From positions 124,001-188,000 of the IMG/VR virus record IMGVR_UViG_3300029258_003221: a DNA stretch of 64,000 nt; one strand, given 5' to 3'. Below are positions 21,817 to 28,843 of this stretch, piece by piece (positions within the stretch are counted from its first letter, which is position 1; every line of letters starts with the position of its first letter). This DNA comes from a virus. The position numbers and the translations under genes are program-made. The notes under the pieces are model-generated. The model did not search any database. It had not been told where the DNA came from and worked only from the letters and a program-made list of their open reading frames with translations.

Positions 21817-22764
21817 TCAAGCTGCCTTTCGCTTACTAGGCTTCTTCTGTTCCAGTCGGCGGAAAGCATTGTCCATCTGTTTGTCAGACTTGTTACCTGC
21901 CTGCCACTCAAGCAGGACATTCATCACATCATGAAAGTCCTCGAACTTTTCGTCTTCCAGACGTGAGTTCAGGTAAGTCTTCAGTTCCCGAATCGAGCGG
22001 GTAATGCTCTTAGCAGGCTTCTGGTCCGAAGGTGCCGGAGCTTCACCGAAAATCGCATCAGCTTCCGAATCATCATCGTCCACGTCGGCGAGATGATGAT
22101 CTCGCAACTGTGATCGAACATCCGAACCACTCACCTTGCCGTTGTCCTTCTGACACTTGGCGATGATTGCTGCTCGTTCCTCGGTGTCCACATCCAGCAG
22201 ATCAACAGCAACCTGCGTCGGAAGCTGACCAAGGTGAACCATTCGCTGCTCCTCATCACTCAGAGACAGCAGCTTGCGGAGCTTGCCAACCTGAGTCACA
22301 GAACAACCATAAAACTTGGCGATGTCCGTGTCACTGTCACCGTGCTCACGCATCCGGTTCTGGTTGTGAGCATCGTCGATGTCCGAACAAGCATTTCGCT
22401 CGTTGTTCTCGGCGATATTGCGGTACAAAGCTTCCTTATCGTTGCAATCGGCAACGATCACCTTGAGCGTGAACTCGGGATCATGGTACTGAACCCCTTC
22501 GTGCTCAAATCCACTGCGGATCAGACGGGCAGCAGCAGTTCGGGTGAATCCCAGAACCAACTGAAGTTTTTTGTCCTGAACTCGGCGAGCCATGACCGGC
22601 TGCAACTGAGTCTTTTCCAACATGGAAATTGCACGACTGATGATATCAGCCTCTGTCGGTGCAAATTTCCGACCTCGAAGATCGTCCTTGACGATGATTT
22701 CGTTGGGATCAACGAAAAAGTAATCCCGACGCTTCACGTCACCTGCGTTCAATGCCGTAGCCAT
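21817..22764 (-). CDS. ParB/Spo0J family partition-type protein (315 aa)
   Basis: GAGGACTACAGA precedes ATG 22764 (the frame's upper end at 22806 has no ribosome site). Residues 15-110 contain an N-terminal ParB domain with LQLVLGFTRTAAARLI and a Y-R-N-I-A-E-N-N-E-R-N box, the GEN-R-like motif. A helix-turn-helix follows (DTDIAKFYGCSVTQVGKLRKLLSL, LPTQVAVDLLDV). The C-terminus is helical and ends KRKAA. ParB proteins bind DNA sites near origins and, with ParA, move plasmids or chromosomes; no parA is in the window. It is followed by a terminator and preceded by a tRNA-like RNA. Confidence 0.85.
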   Translation of the reverse strand: MATALNAGDVKRRDYFFVDPNEIIVKDDLRGRKFAPTEADIISRAISMLEKTQLQPVMARRVQDKKLQLVLGFTRTAAARLIRSGFEHEGVQYHDPEFTLKVIVADCNDKEALYRNIAENNERNACSDIDDAHNQNRMREHGDSDTDIAKFYGCSVTQVGKLRKLLSLSDEEQRMVHLGQLPTQVAVDLLDVDTEERAAIIAKCQKDNGKVSGSDVRSQLRDHHLADVDDDDSEADAIFGEAPAPSDQKPAKSITRSIRELKTYLNSRLEDEKFEDFHDVMNVLLEWQAGNKSDKQMDNAFRRLEQKKPSKRKAA

Positions 22765-22802
22765 TCTGTAGTCCTCTGCAAAACTAGGAAAAAAGTTGTC
22801 AT

Positions 22803-22955
22803 TCACACTGTCTTGTCGGGTGTCACTGATCGCTCATTGTGCCACTCAACATCCACTACACCCTGTGCATCACTACGAGTTAAACCCTTTTCTTCATAGG
22901 CTCGAACTCGCTTCTCGTATTCTGCCCATTCCTCTGGGGTCTTAGGATGAATCAT
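22803..22955 (-). CDS. Small charged protein, unknown (50 aa)
   Basis: ATG 22955 (MIHPKTPEEWAEYEKRVRAY) is 20 bases from the 3' end of the tRNA-like RNA; AAGGG lies upstream. Helical, with hexamer 22819 read as VTP near the end. It directly precedes the ParB gene. Confidence 0.55.
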   Translation of the reverse strand: MIHPKTPEEWAEYEKRVRAYEEKGLTRSDAQGVVDVEWHNERSVTPDKTV

Positions 22956-22974
22956 CAATAAAACCCTTGTTCGG

Positions 22975-23089
22975 TGATGCAGGAGAGACTTGAACTCCCA
23001 TTTCAGCAAACCTTCAACATACTTTTCCCGTGTCTCTCGGGCCTTTCTGCCAAAGGAGACATATTTGCTGAACTCTACCTGACTGCACC
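22975..23089 (-). ncRNA. tRNA-like RNA with pseudoknot, no anticodon arm (115 nt)
   Basis: GGTGCAG (23083-23089) pairs with CTGCATC (22976-22982), a 7-bp acceptor with one G-U; 22975 gives discriminator A, followed by CC. Immediately inside is a T-arm: GGGAG, loop TTCAAGT, CTCTC (22983-22999), matching TTCRANY. Instead of D and anticodon arms there is a perfect 9-bp helix TTCAGCAAA/TTTGCTGAA (23064-23072 and 23002-23010) holding a body with TGTCTC/GAGACA, CCTTT/AAAGG and a CCCG/CGGG pairing that makes an H-type pseudoknot. No tmRNA-type GGATTCGAC follows the 5' end. It lies between the 23155 and 22803 genes, same strand. Confidence 0.55.
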
Positions 23090-23154
23090 ATGTGTTTCAA
23101 AATGAGGGACAAGCAACACACTCATCCCCCGTGGGACTTCCTCTCTGTCTTTTC

Positions 23155-23607
23155 TTACTGGGTGTCCACTTTGGGAACCAATGGCAATCTGTCGCCTTCA
23201 CCAAACATATATTCCTCTGGATCATCCTTGAAACGAACTACGCACTCGTAATATGACTTCGAGTGGTCCTCAAAGACAGATTCAACTGTCTTCTCATGAC
23301 AAATCGTGTCAGTTTCATATATCACGGTGTCACCTTTATTCAAATCACAAGGCTCAACCGTAAATGTCTCTGGAATATCCGTTTCCCGACTAACAGCTCC
23401 CATGATGGCACCCATCACAGTCAATGGTTCTTCTGCCCATTCAGAAGCTTCCCACATAACCATCTCAAAACCGTTTGAGTCCACCAACCGAACATATTCA
23501 CATTCAGCCGGATAAGCAGGACAAACCAGTCGGAGACCATTAGGAAGCAAAACACTGCATTCCTTCTCTCGATCAATCGGTCCATACTGCGGGTTAAATG
23601 GCCCCAT
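23155..23607 (-). CDS. Unknown protein (150 aa), ends DTQ at the hexamer
   Basis: AGGAGCGAGATTG precedes ATG 23607. Beta-rich first half (CSVLLPNGLRLVCPAYPAEC) and acidic second half. The stop is built from the leader block: GAC-ACC-CAG-TAA. GGAGCGAGATTGA occurs twice around this start (23608-23620 and 23664-23677). Confidence 0.7.
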   Translation of the reverse strand: MGPFNPQYGPIDREKECSVLLPNGLRLVCPAYPAECEYVRLVDSNGFEMVMWEASEWAEEPLTVMGAIMGAVSRETDIPETFTVEPCDLNKGDTVIYETDTICHEKTVESVFEDHSKSYYECVVRFKDDPEEYMFGEGDRLPLVPKVDTQ

Positions 23608-23663
23608 CAATCTCGCTCCTTTTCAAAAAAACAGGATCACTCAGCTTCCGATTCACCGATGAA

Positions 23664-24155
23664 TCAATCTCGCTCCCCAAAAGGAAATAATGCAGATCGT
23701 GCCTCATTAAATGCCTTCTCTGCCTCTTTGAACTTCTTACGGGCTTTTATCACGGTGTCCACACTGTGATTCGTTCGGTACTCCGGTGGAGAGTAAATCC
23801 GACTCACAAACCCACTCTGAATATCAGCAACATAAACGGTTTTCTCTGAGTAAATAGCCTCGCCACACTCCCTGCCTTCTTCAGTGTATGTCTCACAACA
23901 CTTGACCAGATAAGAAACACTGTATTCCAACCCATTCCGCACAATCATTTGCAGAATAGGATCTGAAGGAAACTGTGATTCAATTTCCTTCAATTTGTCC
24001 TCAATCTTCTTGAACAAACCACCAGACTGTTTCCTGATGCTCTCACCAACATACTCACTGAAAAATTCAGCCAGTACAGGAAAAATCTCATTCGCTATCC
24101 GACTGGCTGTATTCTCGCCACGTACTCGAATTTCGAGCTTAGTTTGATTTCCCAT
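23664..24155 (-). CDS. Unknown protein (163 aa)
   Basis: TAGGGGAGAGAC precedes ATG 24155. Long amphipathic N-terminal helices (ENTASRIANEIFPVLAEFFSEY), Cys pair VKCCETYTEEGRECG, C-terminal charged helix. Its last codons (GERD) are one copy of the duplicated GGAGCGAGATTGA. Confidence 0.7.
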   Translation of the reverse strand: MGNQTKLEIRVRGENTASRIANEIFPVLAEFFSEYVGESIRKQSGGLFKKIEDKLKEIESQFPSDPILQMIVRNGLEYSVSYLVKCCETYTEEGRECGEAIYSEKTVYVADIQSGFVSRIYSPPEYRTNHSVDTVIKARKKFKEAEKAFNEARSALFPFGERD

Positions 24156-24164
24156 GTCTCTCCC

Positions 24165-24263
24165 CTAGTAGTTGAATGGAATGTCGCCTTTGGGCCAAAA
24201 GGCTGCAATGACAAATGGTATTGTCAATGCAGCAACCAAAAGCAGTGTTGTCAGAGTGTTCAT
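24165..24263 (-). CDS. Tiny membrane peptide (32 aa)
   Basis: ATG 24263 follows directly on GACACCC (TTAGGACACCCATG). MNTLTTLLLVAALTIPFVIAA is a single membrane helix followed by FWPKGDIPFNY. The stop TAG shares bases with the ribosome site of the next gene. Small single-span peptides of this sort are common in phages; function unknown. Confidence 0.6.
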   Translation of the reverse strand: MNTLTTLLLVAALTIPFVIAAFWPKGDIPFNY

Positions 24264-24270
24264 GGGTGTC

Positions 24271-24492
24271 CTAATCTACAATCGGGGCATTCAACCCACC
24301 TTGGGTCAAATAACGACGAACATCAGTCAGGTAATAAATTGGCTCGTTGTTTGAAGTGAGACCAATAGTCTGACCATCCATCCACTGAGAAAAATTCCCC
24401 CAATCACAGTTCAGACGTTGAAACTCCTGACGGAGCAATGTCTCCGTATAGCCCAAATCATGATCGGGATCAGCAAGTTGTTGGAAAAGCAT
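24271..24492 (-). CDS. Unknown protein (73 aa) with duplicated start region
   Basis: ATG 24492 starts MLFQQLADPDHDLGYTETLL. A 31-bp tandem duplication (24459-24523) repeats the start codon and first 10 codons upstream; because 31 is not a multiple of 3 the upper copy gives MLFQQLADPDHAFPTTC and stops, so only the lower ATG opens the gene. TAG overlaps GGACACCC. Confidence 0.6.
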   Translation of the reverse strand: MLFQQLADPDHDLGYTETLLRQEFQRLNCDWGNFSQWMDGQTIGLTSNNEPIYYLTDVRRYLTQGGLNAPIVD

Positions 24493-24523
24493 GATCGGGA
24501 TCAGCAAGTTGTTGGAAAAGCAT
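24459..24523 (-). repeat. 31-bp tandem duplication over a start codon
   Basis: The unit CATGATCGGGATCAGCAAGT plus TGTTGGAAAAG occurs twice in a row without mismatch. It duplicates the start of the 24271 gene out of frame and lies directly next to hexamer 24526. Confidence 0.85.
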
Positions 24524-24531
24524 GAGGTGTC

Positions 24532-24750
24532 CTACAGGTAATAATGCCAAGGCTTGCCGTCCATCTCCAGCACATCGTCTTCATCACCCAATAACTCAGC
24601 TATCTGAGTCAGTGATTTACGAGCACTGCCGTACAGCTTATCTGCCTCTGTGTCATCCAAAGATGATTCTCTGGATCGCTGAATGTCCGAAACATAAGAC
24701 CAAAACAACTCTCTGAGCCGTGTTTCGGACATTTGTGTTAAATCAAGCAT
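24532..24750 (-). CDS. Acidic helical protein, unknown (72 aa)
   Basis: AGGG lies 9 bases before ATG 24750, inside the end of the upstream gene. Helices TRLRELFWSYVSDIQRSRES and ARKSLTQIAELLGDEDDV. TAG abuts GGACACC (TAGGACACC). Confidence 0.6.
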   Translation of the reverse strand: MLDLTQMSETRLRELFWSYVSDIQRSRESSLDDTEADKLYGSARKSLTQIAELLGDEDDVLEMDGKPWHYYL

Positions 24751-24929
24751 GATGGCCCTGCTGGCAAGTCCTGCTTCCAATAAGCCTGACCAACACCGAT
24801 GTAATGATAAGTCGTGTAAACGTGTGATCCGTTGTGCCGTTGCACTTTAGTCAGATCAGAATTCCGACAACCTCCGAGCTGACAATAAGCTCGGTAAGAT
24901 ATCTGATTGTCATGTGTTGCTGGTATCAT
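24738..24929 (-). CDS. Unknown protein (63 aa), start joined to the hexamer
   Basis: AAAGGACACCC runs directly into ATG 24929, so ribosome site, hexamer and start are one unit. MIPATHDNQISYRAYCQLGG; tyrosine-rich centre (SHVYTTYHYIGVGQAYW). Overlaps the upstream gene by 20 bases. Confidence 0.6.
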   Translation of the reverse strand: MIPATHDNQISYRAYCQLGGCRNSDLTKVQRHNGSHVYTTYHYIGVGQAYWKQDLPAGPSCLI

Positions 24930-25182
24930 GGGTGTCCTTTGCGAAATTCTTGCCTTGCCCAAGAGGACCGGCCTTTAATTCCACATCCTCATCCCCAACA
25001 TGATCCTGCAACAATTTCATCTCACGTTTCAGCAAAATGTGATCGTCGCCAGAACCACAAGCCATCACCCCTGTACGCAACACTGTTGCAATGTTGCCTA
25101 CAGCTTCAGTGCGACCATAGTAAGATGCACCACTGGTAATTGACTTAAATACGTTGGGCATTAGCCTTTTCCTTGTAGCCAT
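24910..25182 (-). CDS. Unknown basic protein (90 aa)
   Basis: ATG 25182 (MATRKRLMPNVFKSITSG) has no Shine-Dalgarno; instead the start codon touches the 9-bp stem closing the 25182-25303 leader structure. Contains TEAVGNIATVLRTGVMACGSG, typical of small phage proteins. Ends KDTHDTSNT across the hexamer. Confidence 0.6.
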   Translation of the reverse strand: MATRKRLMPNVFKSITSGASYYGRTEAVGNIATVLRTGVMACGSGDDHILLKREMKLLQDHVGDEDVELKAGPLGQGKNFAKDTHDTSNT

Positions 25183-25303
25183 GAGGGATAGTGCTGTTGC
25201 GTCATTTGTGCCTTGTGCTTTTGAGAGGTTGGAGTGATGCCGCTAAGCATTTCGCATACTTCAAAGAAGCTTACGCTTTGAGTTGGCTGTTAGTTATCCC
25301 TCA
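25182..25303 (-). ncRNA. Leader RNA closed by a 9-bp stem at the start codon
   Basis: TGAGGGATA (25295-25303) pairs perfectly with TATCCCTCA (25182-25190), whose last base belongs to the ATG of the 24910 gene. Inner hairpins include CAAAG/CTTTG and ATGC/GCAT. The hexamer (25314-25320) lies 10 bases outside. Layout fits a cis element controlling start-codon access. Confidence 0.5.
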
Positions 25304-25645
25304 TTATTTCATTGGGTGTCCTCAAAAACAGAGATTATACTGAATCCGTTCTCCATCATCAGCCTCTTTTCCACCAAGCGGAGTTCGCTCATGACCCTAG
25401 TCTTGACCTCTACGGTCTGAAGGCATGTGACGGCTATTCGCTTCATTGGTGGGAATCAGCAAGGTCGCAAAACGTAAACACGACTTGGCTTCGTCGGGGA
25501 TACTTAGCCCCAATTATGTCGCCACCACGTTGCCACGTGACTTTGACGAGACTTATATTGCCCTACTTGCTTCCCTCTGTTGTTTCAAGAAAAGGATGAT
25601 CTTGTCTTGTGAACTTCGTTTCCCGACAAGACCACCCTTTTCGTG
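25304..25645 (-). other. Gene-less stretch of about 340 bases with a 17-bp hairpin
   Basis: No minus-strand frame of useful length. At 25590-25641 a long stem closes on the minus transcript (GAAAAGGGTGGTCTTGTC with GACAAGATCATCCTTTTC, two G-U pairs, loop 18); on the plus strand two of these pairs would be mismatches, so the structure belongs to the minus RNA. Smaller hairpins GGGG/CCCC and CACG/CGTG lie between. It may be an untranslated RNA of unknown class. Plus-strand frames here lack ribosome sites. Confidence 0.4.
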
Positions 25646-25912
25646 TTATCCTTCAGTGGTGTCCACAAAGATTGTATGGTCGTAATCCCCCGCAGGATCT
25701 CCGCTTTGTACAATCTCCTGATCCAGATCATCCACGACTACAGTGGGATCGCCCTCTGTTGTTGACAACGTAATCCACAATCGATCATCTACAGTCTTAG
25801 TGGTTCGGTCATAGACCGTTGTTGATTCACAGCGGGGTTCCCCACCTTTCCTCGTCACAATCCTGATCCTGTCGAGATCAGCGGCGAGAACTTCTCGTGC
25901 TGTTGCTGCCAT
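25646..25912 (-). CDS. Unknown protein (88 aa)
   Basis: TGAGGACGCCTA precedes ATG 25912; GGACGCC is a one-base variant of the hexamer in the position it takes elsewhere. MAATAREVLAADLDRIRIV then a beta-rich acidic part with D-D-R-L-W-I-T-L-S. Resembles small phage proteins that begin with a-t-a-R-E. Confidence 0.65.
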   Translation of the reverse strand: MAATAREVLAADLDRIRIVTRKGGEPRCESTTVYDRTTKTVDDRLWITLSTTEGDPTVVVDDLDQEIVQSGDPAGDYDHTIFVDTTEG

Positions 25913-25921
25913 TAGGCGTCC

Positions 25922-26320
25922 TCAGTATTGATAGAGGCGTGGGTCCAACCACAGGAAAATCAACAGAGCCACCTGAAAAAACGCCACACACGATGTTATC
26001 AACATCGCACGCTTATATTTTCGTTTCATCACCAACAAAGAGTACATCACCACAAGTGTGCCGAACAACTTTGTTGATACGAATAAGTCAGGTGTCCCAT
26101 GTCCCGCTTCAAGCAGGACCAAACCTACTGGATTCCATTCATTGTCCATGATGCTTTCCTGATATTCAATTACCAGATAAGCGTCATAGAATGAGATCGA
26201 TACAATGGTCAGAAGTAACAGGGCAAATGCGTTCTGGTGTGCTATCCGTGCCACGGGTCTTTCCTTCGTTAATTGACCTTTCTTGTATTCGCCTGTTAGT
26301 GAAATGCTGATCGAACTCAT
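25922..26320 (-). CDS. Integral membrane protein (132 aa)
   Basis: AAGGGATTGGTC precedes ATG 26320. Three or four hydrophobic segments: FALLLLTIVSISFYDAYLVI, LFGTLVVMYSLLVM and MLITSCVAFFQVALLIFLWL. Hexamer 26091 lies in the loop before the second. No family recognised. Confidence 0.7.
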   Translation of the reverse strand: MSSISISLTGEYKKGQLTKERPVARIAHQNAFALLLLTIVSISFYDAYLVIEYQESIMDNEWNPVGLVLLEAGHGTPDLFVSTKLFGTLVVMYSLLVMKRKYKRAMLITSCVAFFQVALLIFLWLDPRLYQY

Positions 26321-26594
26321 GACCAATCCCTTGACATTAGATTTTCCTATGATGTGGGTTTTTTGCCCTATGAGACCATTTTCTTAGGGTTCGCAAGGGG
26401 TTTTCTGCCCAATGAGAACGAACATGAACACTGACTAGGCCAAACTTTTTCAGATTTCCAGCAGAGTTCCTGTGAAAATGGGTAAGGTTTTGCCCTTATT
26501 CACTCTTGCTTATGTCCTCATATTGGGTGTCCTTTTGTGACTTTGGCCCTGATTCGCTGTCTAAGGCTTCTATTTTCGATTGTAAGAGCCTCAA
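26321..26594 (-). other. Gene-less stretch of 274 bases
   Basis: I see no gene. TTTTGCCC recurs three times (about 26358, 26400 and 26489, two followed by ATGAGA), and a CCCTA/TAGGG hairpin can form. One hexamer at 26525. It could hold the promoter of the membrane protein at 25922. Confidence 0.35.
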
Positions 26595-26954
26595 TTAGCA
26601 GAGAGGGGGTGTTGTTCTCAGATTCGCAGCGATGGCTTGTGTGAGATTTACGGAATTACAACCAAAAGTGCCTTCTGGGAGAGGTTTTGTCTGCGGGTTA
26701 TTTCCCTGCCAAAATGCCTCAAAGTTGATGTTTCCTGCTGCCTTAGTAACGGGTGTCGGATTGGAGACTTCGCAGATAAACATGATGGAGGGGTATTGTT
26801 CCATGAAGTGTTCTGCGTTGTCATAATCATCGAAGACGAACAGTTGTGATCGTTCGATAACAGGGTGTGTCCATTTGCCCGCTTTGTAGGTCACCATAAA
26901 GTCTGGCACGCCATGCAGCGAGGTTAATGCTGGGCTGACAACTTTGAAATACAT
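26595..26954 (-). CDS. Unknown protein (119 aa), start joined to the hexamer
   Basis: TAGGGACACCC is directly followed by ATG 26954 (MYFKVVSPALTSLHGVPDF). Beta-rich with YDNAEHFMEQYPSIMFICEVSNP, then a glutamine/asparagine-rich tail. Pattern of small phage proteins that begin with a conserved strand and end with an aromatic helix; not named. Confidence 0.65.
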   Translation of the reverse strand: MYFKVVSPALTSLHGVPDFMVTYKAGKWTHPVIERSQLFVFDDYDNAEHFMEQYPSIMFICEVSNPTPVTKAAGNINFEAFWQGNNPQTKPLPEGTFGCNSVNLTQAIAANLRTTPPLC

Positions 26955-26965
26955 GGGTGTCCCTA

Positions 26966-27208
26966 TTAGGCGTTTGCCTGTGCCTGAATCATCTGTTGTT
27001 CGTATGTGTCGATTTGTTCCAGACTCAACCATTCCGGCTTCTCTTTGAGCCTGTTCCAAAGTTCTTTCATCTTGGCGATTTGATCTTTGATGTTTCCTGC
27101 CCAAAGATGTTTGATGTAAGGGCAGGTGTTCACAAAGTATTCACAATCCATCTGCAACCGAGACAGGAGCATGTAATCAAATTTGATTGCTTCGGCTTCT
27201 GCTGACAT
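26966..27208 (-). CDS. LPD11-like helical domain protein (80 aa)
   Basis: AGGAGACACCCAAATACC precedes ATG 27208. FDYMLLSRLQMDCEYF ... KHLWAGNIKDQIAKMKELW ... KPEWLSLEQIDTYEQQM is the pattern L-L-S-R-L-x-x-D-C-x-Y...H-L-W...Q-I-x-x-M that I associate with large polyvalent protein-associated domain 11, found as a part of giant phage polyproteins and as small free proteins. Function unknown. TAA is followed by TAGGGACACCC. Confidence 0.65.
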   Translation of the reverse strand: MSAEAEAIKFDYMLLSRLQMDCEYFVNTCPYIKHLWAGNIKDQIAKMKELWNRLKEKPEWLSLEQIDTYEQQMIQAQANA

Positions 27209-27237
27209 GGTATTTGGGTGTCTCCTATTAGTCGCTA

Positions 27238-27504
27238 TTAGTCTGATTTATTGTCCAGACTATTATTGAGCGTTCCCGGTTGATAGGCTTGTGTGCCTGT
27301 GGGCACGTGCTTATGAATGATGGATTGAGCCAGTTCAGGCTGACAATCGATATCCACCACATCATAATTTGAGTGTCCGAGTTGTTTTGTGAGTGTATCC
27401 CATCCATGTGGGAAGGGATGTTCGATTCCTTTGTAGACAGTTGGGTCGAGTGCTCCGACGATATCACCATCATGGATGGCGACCATGACTGCTGAGTATT
27501 TCAT
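27238..27504 (-). CDS. Unknown protein (88 aa)
   Basis: ATG 27504 follows CTGAGACAACC, a near-copy of the hexamer. Contains GIEHPFPHGWDTLTKQLGH and a His-rich centre. Ribosome site weak. No family recognised. Confidence 0.6.
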   Translation of the reverse strand: MKYSAVMVAIHDGDIVGALDPTVYKGIEHPFPHGWDTLTKQLGHSNYDVVDIDCQPELAQSIIHKHVPTGTQAYQPGTLNNSLDNKSD

Positions 27505-27511
27505 GGTTGTC

Positions 27512-27952
27512 TCAGAACCTTTCGTTGATGATTTCGACCAGTTCTGCCCCGTACTTTTGTTTGAGGGCTTTTTTGATGTTGAGGTTGTATGGTCTTGCGA
27601 CGGTGAGGCATTCGCCTTCGGGGGTTGATTTGAGGCGAAAAACGGTTTTTGTTTTGCACCATTTTTTGTACTGTTTTTCGGTTTCCTGTTTTTCTATCAG
27701 GGTGTCAATGAACAAGTCAATATCCATTGGCAGTCCTTCAGGGAAATGTTCTGAAGGAAGTGGCGGCTGAGATTCAGCGTGTTCAGTGATAGCTTTCTCA
27801 GCTTTATCATCTTTCCAATGATAATTGTTGCATCCACCAGTTCCGCTGTTTTCGACTGTTCCGACACGTTTACCATCGAGATAGATGGAAGCGGTGAAGG
27901 CGACTCCTCTTGATGTTTCGAGGAATTTGATGTTTTTGAGAACAATGTTCAT
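27512..27952 (-). CDS. Unknown protein (146 aa)
   Basis: ATG 27952 overlaps the previous stop (ATGA). N-terminus (NIVLKNIKFLETSRGVAFTASIYLDGKRVGTV) is a small sandwich seen in phage hypothetical proteins with the motif S-x-E-T-x-A-F-x-A-x-l-y-x-d-G-k-k-v-G-x-v-x-N-x-G-x-G-G; the C-terminal half is helical and lysine-rich. Function unknown. Confidence 0.7.
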   Translation of the reverse strand: MNIVLKNIKFLETSRGVAFTASIYLDGKRVGTVENSGTGGCNNYHWKDDKAEKAITEHAESQPPLPSEHFPEGLPMDIDLFIDTLIEKQETEKQYKKWCKTKTVFRLKSTPEGECLTVARPYNLNIKKALKQKYGAELVEIINERF

Positions 27953-28206
27953 GGGAGACCTTTTTCGAGTAGTTCATCCAGTGGAATACTCAGATCGCTG
28001 TGATGAGTGTATTCGATGACTGGAAATGTTGGAATAGTGTTCCCTTCAGGTGTCCCATTCCACGCATAATCTTTGAACATGGCGAATGGTCTACCATCCT
28101 CAATCCACATGAGGTAGGCAAAGGGCAGGTCACAGAACGGGTTATTATAATCCACATTGACTTTGGGTTCACCAAAGAAATCGGATGCTTTCAGGTTTTC
28201 GCTCAT
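27949..28206 (-). CDS. Unknown protein (85 aa)
   Basis: TTAGGATAATCA precedes ATG 28206. Contains FCDLPFAYLMWIEDGRPFAMFKDYAW, aromatic-rich. Hexamer 28049 encodes G-T-P. No family recognised. Confidence 0.65.
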   Translation of the reverse strand: MSENLKASDFFGEPKVNVDYNNPFCDLPFAYLMWIEDGRPFAMFKDYAWNGTPEGNTIPTFPVIEYTHHSDLSIPLDELLEKGLP

Positions 28207-28214
28207 TGATTATC

Positions 28215-28712
28215 CTAACTGCTGTAATCGACAAACTTTCCTGTTCGTTCGACGTGAGAATCTGATGCTTCGGTTTTACCCTGCACGTAGAGTTTACCTT
28301 TACATTTTTGTCCATCATCGGAAGCGGACAAACTGAGGTTAAACCGTGCGATTTTTCCATCGGGTCGTCTGACTTCGACGCAGACAACCTGTTGGAAGTG
28401 CGTATTTAGTTCATGGGTGTCCAGAGTGAGGAAGATTCTGGGGTGCCATGTGGTATCGGGTTTGACTGTTCTTTGTGTATCGATTTGGAGACGGTGAGCT
28501 TCAGCACAGAATTTGGCAACTTCCTCTGCCATTTTGTCTCTGTTTTCGTTCCTTTCGTTGCCATTGAAGTAGGGGGCTTCGGAACAAGTGAGGATACGAT
28601 CACCATCCCGATTGATACCATGACCGTCATAGTGGTATCGACCTTTGGGGAATGCTTTTGCGTTCTTTTGTTCTGTGGTGGTAGGGTACAGATCAAATGC
28701 AGTGTCAGACAT
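28215..28712 (-). CDS. Unknown protein (165 aa)
   Basis: CGGAGAGAACC precedes ATG 28712. Helical middle (DKMAEEVAKFCAEAHRLQID) and beta-rich end (VVCVEVRRPDGKIARFNLSLSAS). The leader contains the pseudoknotted element 28735-28823. Confidence 0.7.
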   Translation of the reverse strand: MSDTAFDLYPTTTEQKNAKAFPKGRYHYDGHGINRDGDRILTCSEAPYFNGNERNENRDKMAEEVAKFCAEAHRLQIDTQRTVKPDTTWHPRIFLTLDTHELNTHFQQVVCVEVRRPDGKIARFNLSLSASDDGQKCKGKLYVQGKTEASDSHVERTGKFVDYSS

Positions 28713-28734
28713 GGTTCTCTCCGTTGGTTGAATA

Positions 28735-28823
28735 AGTCCGAAATCCCCCGTGGCAATCGACCGGGCACAGGGTATGAACCGGGCACAGGTTGATTGTCAT
28801 ACCCACGAGTTATGTTTCGGACT
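28735..28823 (-). ncRNA. Structured leader RNA with pseudoknot
   Basis: AGTCCGAAA and TTTCGGACT close the element with 9 perfect pairs. Inside, GGGTATGA (28770-28777) pairs with TCATACCC (28797-28804), while CGTGG and CAATC (28749-28758) can pair with CCACG and GATTG (28792-28807), so the helices interlock. An 11-base direct repeat CCGGGCACAGG occurs at 28761 and 28779. It ends 23 bases before the 28712 start. Confidence 0.5.
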
Positions 28824-28843
28824 ATGTTTTGATGTTTCGTTGT

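Noticed and set aside
22234-22899. Plus-strand frame of 221 codons opposite ParB
   Set aside because: ParB on the minus strand has clear family motifs; the plus frame is its antisense shadow.
25312-25599. Plus-strand gene of 95 codons in the gene-less stretch
   Set aside because: No ribosome site, starts within the hexamer region and the strand-specific stem at 25590-25641 indicates a minus-strand RNA.
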